Part shown: one piece after another, positions 60,400 to 64,000 of the stretch
Position numbering within the stretch: position 1 is the stretch's first letter
How the letters are laid out: every line of letters begins with the position of its first letter
Assembly (NCBI GenBank): GCA_942493375.1
Contig: OW818698.1
Location: 6,076,001-6,140,000 of the forward strand
DNA length: 64,000 bases
From: G942493375 sp942493375
GTDB lineage: Bacteria; Armatimonadota; UBA5829
Direction: 5' to 3'
Made by a program: the position numbers and the translations under genes
Notes under the pieces: model-generated
What the model was told of the DNA's origin: nothing
Database searches by the model: none
What the model saw: the letters and a program-made list of their open reading frames with translations, nothing else

Positions 60400-61823
60400 C
60401 CATACACACCGACGGCGCGTGCAAGGGAAATCCCGGGGACGCTGGTGTCGGTGTGGTTATCAAGGATGAGACCGGCACAATAATCAGAGAGATAGCCGAA
60501 TATATTGGAAAGACTACCAATAATGAGGCGGAATACATAGCTTTATTGGTTGGTTTGAGGGAAGCTGTCCTGCTTGAAGCTTCGGAGGTTCTGGTCAAAA
60601 CAGACTCCGAACTTATGGCCAGGCAGCTTAATGGTCAGTATCAGGTCAAATCTCCCAAACTCATCAACCTTTATCAGGAAGCAGTGGACGTCCTGAGAGG
60701 TTTTAAGAAAGCCAGGATAGTCCACGTCATGCGTGAAGAAAACTCCAGGGCGGATGCGCTGGCCAACGAAGGCGTCAAGAAAAAGAACAAGCCAAAACCA
60801 GCAGCAACAGCCAAAGAGCCAAAACCAGCAACTGCCCCCAAACCAATCGAACCAAAACCCAGGGTTGAAGCTGTAATTGCCGAAACTCCGAAGGCTGTTC
60901 TCAAAGAGCAGGCTGCTCCAACAATTTCTGCAATAACTGAAACCCCAACGTTTCCTACTGCACGCCTCAGTTCACCGTCAGGTTCAGAGCTTATCCTGGT
61001 CAATGGGGACTGTATTGCAGGTATGCGTTCACTTATAGATGATGGCAGTATCGATGTCGTTGTTACTTCCCCTCCATACAATCTTGGAATAAGTTACAGT
61101 GAATATGATGATACTTCCTCCAGAGAAGAATATTTGCAGTGGATGGACGAATGGGCAATAGAAGTCAAAAGAGTCCTGGACGCTAAAGGGTCATTCTTCT
61201 TGAACGTAGGTTCCAAACCCACAGACCCGTATGTGCCGTTCGATCTGCTTGGAGTCATGCGCAAACACTTTGCATTGCAGAACACTATCTACTGGGTGAA
61301 GTCCATCGCTATTCTTAAATCTGAGGTTGGGAGCTATCCGGGCATCATGTCCGATGTCGTTGTAGGGCACTACAAGCCAATCAACAGCAAACGGTTCGTA
61401 AACGATTGTGCGGAGTTCATATTCCATTTTACTCACAATAATGACGTAGAACTGGACCGGAAAGCTATTGGGGTCCCTTACCAGGACAAAACAAACATCA
61501 AGAGATGGGGTTCCGGGGAATCAGCAGTCCACTGCAGGGGCAACACCTGGTTTATCCCTTATGATACAATCAACAGCAGCGAAAAAGACCGCCCACATCC
61601 GGCATCTTTCCCAATAGATCTGCCAAGAAGATGCATCACGCTGCACGGCAAAGAAAAAACCGGCAGAGTCCTGGACCCATTCCTGGGAATAGGCACCTCA
61701 GCCCTCGCCTGCGCTGAACTTGGAATAGACTTCATGGGCTTCGAAATGGCCGAAGACTACTTCGCAATATCAGAAGACCGAGTAAAATCCGCTTGCAAAC
61801 CGGTTCCAACGCTGGACCTGTAG
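60387..61823 (+). CDS. RNase HI fused to a beta-class DNA methyltransferase
   Basis: 478 residues. Residues 1-128 form an RNase HI domain with all four acidic residues: Asp in TDGACKGNPG, Glu in NNEAEYIALL, Asp in VKTDSELMAR and Asp in NSRADALANEG. A Lys/Pro/Ala-rich linker (about 130-205) leads to a DNA methyltransferase (about 206-470) with TSPPYN (Ser228-Tyr231) and then DPFLGIGTSALACAE (Asp430). The motif order, IV before I, is beta class, and SPPY is usual for N4-cytosine methylation. No restriction enzyme is adjacent. The start ATG 60387 gives the usual RNase H N-terminus LRVTIHTDGACKG and overlaps the upstream gene by 13 bp. Confidence 0.9.
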   Translation: MLRVTIHTDGACKGNPGDAGVGVVIKDETGTIIREIAEYIGKTTNNEAEYIALLVGLREAVLLEASEVLVKTDSELMARQLNGQYQVKSPKLINLYQEAVDVLRGFKKARIVHVMREENSRADALANEGVKKKNKPKPAATAKEPKPATAPKPIEPKPRVEAVIAETPKAVLKEQAAPTISAITETPTFPTARLSSPSGSELILVNGDCIAGMRSLIDDGSIDVVVTSPPYNLGISYSEYDDTSSREEYLQWMDEWAIEVKRVLDAKGSFFLNVGSKPTDPYVPFDLLGVMRKHFALQNTIYWVKSIAILKSEVGSYPGIMSDVVVGHYKPINSKRFVNDCAEFIFHFTHNNDVELDRKAIGVPYQDKTNIKRWGSGESAVHCRGNTWFIPYDTINSSEKDRPHPASFPIDLPRRCITLHGKEKTGRVLDPFLGIGTSALACAELGIDFMGFEMAEDYFAISEDRVKSACKPVPTLDL

Positions 61824-62133
61824 AAACGTCCCGCAATTCCCCCGTGGCGAACAACCACAATCTTGGAGGGGGTTAGGCGGATTGATTCCTTCCCAACTCC
61901 GTTAGCCCTGAGTAGCCGTAGGCGTATCGAAGGGCGGCTGCGGAGAGCCATTCCCTTTAGTTCCTTCGGTTGTCGAGTGCAACGGAACAGCCGAAGTCGG
62001 ACTAATACCACGTATGGTTACATGCGATCTGATGCCATATCTTCGGTAGTTCCACTTCGTTCGACTACCGAAGGAACAAAGCAGAGCAAATCCTGAGAAT
62101 GCAAAGAAACAGTTTGTTGAGGAACTTCAGTGG
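61824..62133. repeat. Repeat-rich intergenic region after the RNase H fusion
   Basis: Contains CCCTGAGTAGCCGTAGGCG..TCGAAGGGC (about 61906-61936), a common extragenic palindrome type, then a unit at 61982-62086 with GGAACAGCCGAAG pairing to CTTCGGTAGTTCC, and CTTCGGTAG/CTACCGAAG at 62041-62049 and 62065-62073. A second, shorter copy of the unit is at 62559-62647. No gene is seen. Confidence 0.65.
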
Positions 62134-62535
62134 ATGTGCAAGAGCGGCTATAATGTCTATCTACAGCACCATGCATTCAAGCAGATTGGAAGTAACGGAT
62201 GGCAGTCAGTTTCAGCAGAAATTGGAGAATTGAATTGGTTTATCTCGCAGGTGGACCGTCCTAATATAAAGATGGCTCTAGATTTAGGGCATATGGACCC
62301 TGCAAAAGACAACCCTGAAAAAATGGCAGTTGATTTGAAAGATAAGCTGGGAATGGTTCTCCTGAGCAGTTGTAAAACAGATTCCTATAACCAAAGCTAC
62401 GATTCCCATTCTCCTGCAGCTCAACATTGGAAAAAGATGCCCTGGCTTAAGAACACCGGAGTCCCCATCATCTTTGACGCTGACTATAAAAGCACATCAG
62501 AAGAATATGAGGACCTGGAACTGCTGGGGAATTGA
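62134..62535 (+). pseudogene. C-terminal TIM-barrel fragment, probably truncated
   Basis: 133 residues that resemble the second half of a sugar-phosphate isomerase/epimerase-like TIM barrel: MALDLGHMDPAKDNPEKM, then LGMVLLSSCKTDSYNQSYDS and GVPIIFDADYKSTSEEYED. The frame is open further upstream to 62050, into repeat sequence, so the beginning of the protein seems lost to the repeat. There is no clear ribosome site before the ATG at 62134. If expressed it would lack half of the barrel. Confidence 0.45.
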
Positions 62536-62558
62536 TGAGATTTATATAAATGAGCAAT

Positions 62559-62647
62559 GGAACTGCCGAAGTCGGGTTTCGACATCGTATGTTTACAAGT
62601 GATCTGAGACCCCATCTTTGGCAGTTTGGCTACCGAAGGAACGCAGA
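62559..62647. repeat. Second copy of the GGAAC-GCCGAAGTCGG repeat unit
   Basis: Matches the unit at 61982-62086, with CGTATG-TTACA-G-GATCTGA conserved in the middle and ACCGAAGGAAC at the end; lacks the inner CTTCG segment. A shorter third match, TCCTTCGGTTGTCG, is at 62932-62946. Confidence 0.6.
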
Positions 62648-62668
62648 GACGTGAGGGATATATAAAGT

Positions 62669-62926
62669 ATGCGATTACGCCAGGAATTATTGAGTTTGTT
62701 GCAGGAGGTAGTAAGAGAACAATCTCCTGATCTACTTCCGGCAATCGAGCAGTTGGCTCATGATCGTCTTCCGTCCCGAGTGGAAGCAGATTTGCTGATA
62801 GACATCATCTTCTCGGAAGTTGCACGTACTGGCTTTTTTGAAACAGATGAATCAATCAAAAGAGGACTTATGCTGGAGGAAATAGGTGACTTCCTTTGTG
62901 ATTCGGATTACCAAGATTCGAACTAG
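62669..62926 (+). CDS. Small hypothetical protein
   Basis: 85 residues, mostly helical and acidic (LRQELLSLLQEVVREQSPDL ... EADLLIDIIFSEVARTGFF). GAGGG lies about 11 bp before the ATG. No family is recognised. It is flanked by repeat units on both sides, which suggests a movable or recently gained segment. Function unknown. Confidence 0.5.
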   Translation: MRLRQELLSLLQEVVREQSPDLLPAIEQLAHDRLPSRVEADLLIDIIFSEVARTGFFETDESIKRGLMLEEIGDFLCDSDYQDSN

Positions 62927-63061
62927 TTTTGCTCCTTCGGTTGTCGGGTACCGCACAATGAACTGTTACATGAATTAGTAATATACTATATTAAGGATTA
63001 CAATAGACAGCACAGATGCTGCAGATTATTATATGCCATTATCAGAAAGGAATGTGAAATC

Positions 63062-64000
63062 ATGAGTATAACTCCTGAGGAAAACAAACCAAACCCCGAA
63101 TGCAATTGTCCGAAAGATAAACCCGAGATTTTAAGTATTATACAACAAGCGGCTTTTGCAACTGATACGATTGCCGATCCCTTTGCAGGCAGTGAACCAC
63201 CGCGTATTTCTAATCGGATTTTAAATTATCGCCGTATCCAGCCTTGGGAGAACTACTTCCTCGCTTCAGCCATTTGTTCGGTGGCAATTGCGAAAGGAGC
63301 AGATGAAGAAGCTTTAAAAACTATCGGGCGAGAAAAGGTCAATAACGGGTTTCATTTTTTCTCTGCCATCACAGGCGATATGTTCACAGTGCTTTATGCA
63401 ACCGATAAGCCCTCTGACAGCGGTATTACCAATTATTTCTTTATGCCCCAGGTTGTAAAGAAAGCATATGCAGCATTCGGTTATGACTGCATTTATCTGT
63501 CGAATGCACAGATTCGAAAAGATTTCGGAGCAGCGATGAATGCCATCAAAGCTTCTGTGGACAAAGGCATCCCGGTGCTGGCATGGGGTATGGGTAATGT
63601 GACAATGGGAAATGGCAATCACTGTGATCTGATGCCGGAAGGGTGCCTGATCGGCGGGTATGATGAAAACGACCTGCTGTATGTCAATCTTTATCCGGGA
63701 CCGGACCGAGTGACTGTGGACGACGACGGATACACCGCCATTATCAATGGACTTGATAACACATATGGACTGTTCTTTGTAGGTGATCCAATACAACAGC
63801 CGGATTTGGGTAGAATCTATCGAATGGCGATTGATAGTGTTCCCTACTTCATGGCATTACCGCCAGCCGACGGATATGTGTTTGGGCAGACAGCCTTTGA
63901 GAAATGGGCGGACACACTTCTTGATGAAAGCCGATTTGCGGATAAGACCGATGAGGAATTGGGCGGCATCTGTTGGGATTTACACTGTTCACCCTACTGT
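63062..64000 (+). CDS. BtrH/C39-like cysteine-peptidase-fold protein (3' end outside window)
   Basis: The frame is open from ATG 63062 to the window edge, so at least 313 residues are present and the end is missing. AAAGGAA lies about 12 bp before the ATG. It opens with a Cys-containing tail (ECNCPKDKPE) and has YFLASAICSVAIAKGA, then GIPVLAWGMGNVTMGNGNHC and CLIGGYDENDLLYVNLYPG, an order like BtrH N-terminal or C39-family papain-like folds. The style is closer to Firmicutes proteins than to its neighbours, so transfer is possible. The catalytic triad cannot be assigned with certainty. Confidence 0.6.
   Translation, partial: MSITPEENKPNPECNCPKDKPEILSIIQQAAFATDTIADPFAGSEPPRISNRILNYRRIQPWENYFLASAICSVAIAKGADEEALKTIGREKVNNGFHFFSAITGDMFTVLYATDKPSDSGITNYFFMPQVVKKAYAAFGYDCIYLSNAQIRKDFGAAMNAIKASVDKGIPVLAWGMGNVTMGNGNHCDLMPEGCLIGGYDENDLLYVNLYPGPDRVTVDDDGYTAIINGLDNTYGLFFVGDPIQQPDLGRIYRMAIDSVPYFMALPPADGYVFGQTAFEKWADTLLDESRFADKTDEELGGICWDLHCSPYC

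Noticed and set aside
61982..62956. Integron attC sites with gene cassettes
   Set aside because: The units are imperfect palindromes, but consistent RYYYAAC and GTTRRRY core sites are not in the right places, and no integron integrase is visible.
1..64000. tRNA or rRNA genes
   Set aside because: I looked for T-loop and acceptor-stem patterns and rRNA signatures by eye and saw none; a covariance-model search would be needed to be certain.

Overview
The window looks like a chromosomal stretch from an uncultured or little-studied bacterium, most probably of the Armatimonadota. The best clue is the set of proteins at 36975-39997 with the AILFPVF-AKAREKARQ-type signature followed by an H-x9-DG motif, which is common in that phylum. 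Very large secreted glycan-active enzymes of the DUF4091, DUF6259 and GHL6 types, an URO-D-like protein and dense palindromic intergenic repeats fit the same assignment. It remains an inference because no rRNA or other strong marker is present. No tRNA, rRNA or CRISPR array was recognised.

Region by region. 1-3833: the 3' part of a chemoreceptor with a duplicated PAS module, then cheW. 3884-4235: a broken ISAs1-type insertion sequence. 4371-18304: secreted glycoside-hydrolase-like proteins, an NPCBM lipoprotein, an URO-D-like enzyme and small proteins of unknown function. 18707-22810: a second chemoreceptor with a poly-HAMP array. 22901-29452: two more very large secreted glycan-active proteins on the minus strand. 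29568-34779: ywbE, a CxE-type glycyl radical enzyme, a rhomboid-like membrane protein lacking catalytic residues, and a shikimate kinase-chorismate synthase fusion. 34780-35453: a gene-free stretch with three perfect DnaA boxes in 33 bp. 36975-42649: seven minus-strand genes combining zinc ribbons, DUF4190-like membrane hairpins, prepilin-like H-x9-DG domains and SecD-type periplasmic domains. 42906-52659: sugar catabolism (DUF6259 enzyme, Zn-dehydrogenase, GHL6 protein, GlcNAc-kinase-like protein, two SIS proteins). 53462-59537: envelope precursor and housekeeping genes (uppP, AI-2E-type permease broken by a frameshift, wecB, a MraY/WecA-like transferase, glyA, rpiB). 59677-61823: a zinc-ribbon coiled-coil protein overlapping an RNase H-DNA methyltransferase fusion. 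61824-64000: a repeat-rich accessory end with small ORFs and a partial cysteine-peptidase-like gene.

How it fits together: the chemoreceptors and CheW could steer the cell, the secreted enzymes with binding modules could attack plant or microbial glycans outside, and the cytoplasmic set at 46756-52659 could take imported sugars onward (dehydrogenase, hydrolase-like TIM barrel, kinase, isomerase-fold proteins). uppP, wecB and the WecA-like transferase belong to undecaprenyl-phosphate-dependent envelope glycan synthesis. The most unusual items are the zinc-ribbon/prepilin/SecD cluster, the RNase H-methyltransferase fusion, the DnaA-box cluster, and a dispersed palindrome whose arms show compensatory changes.
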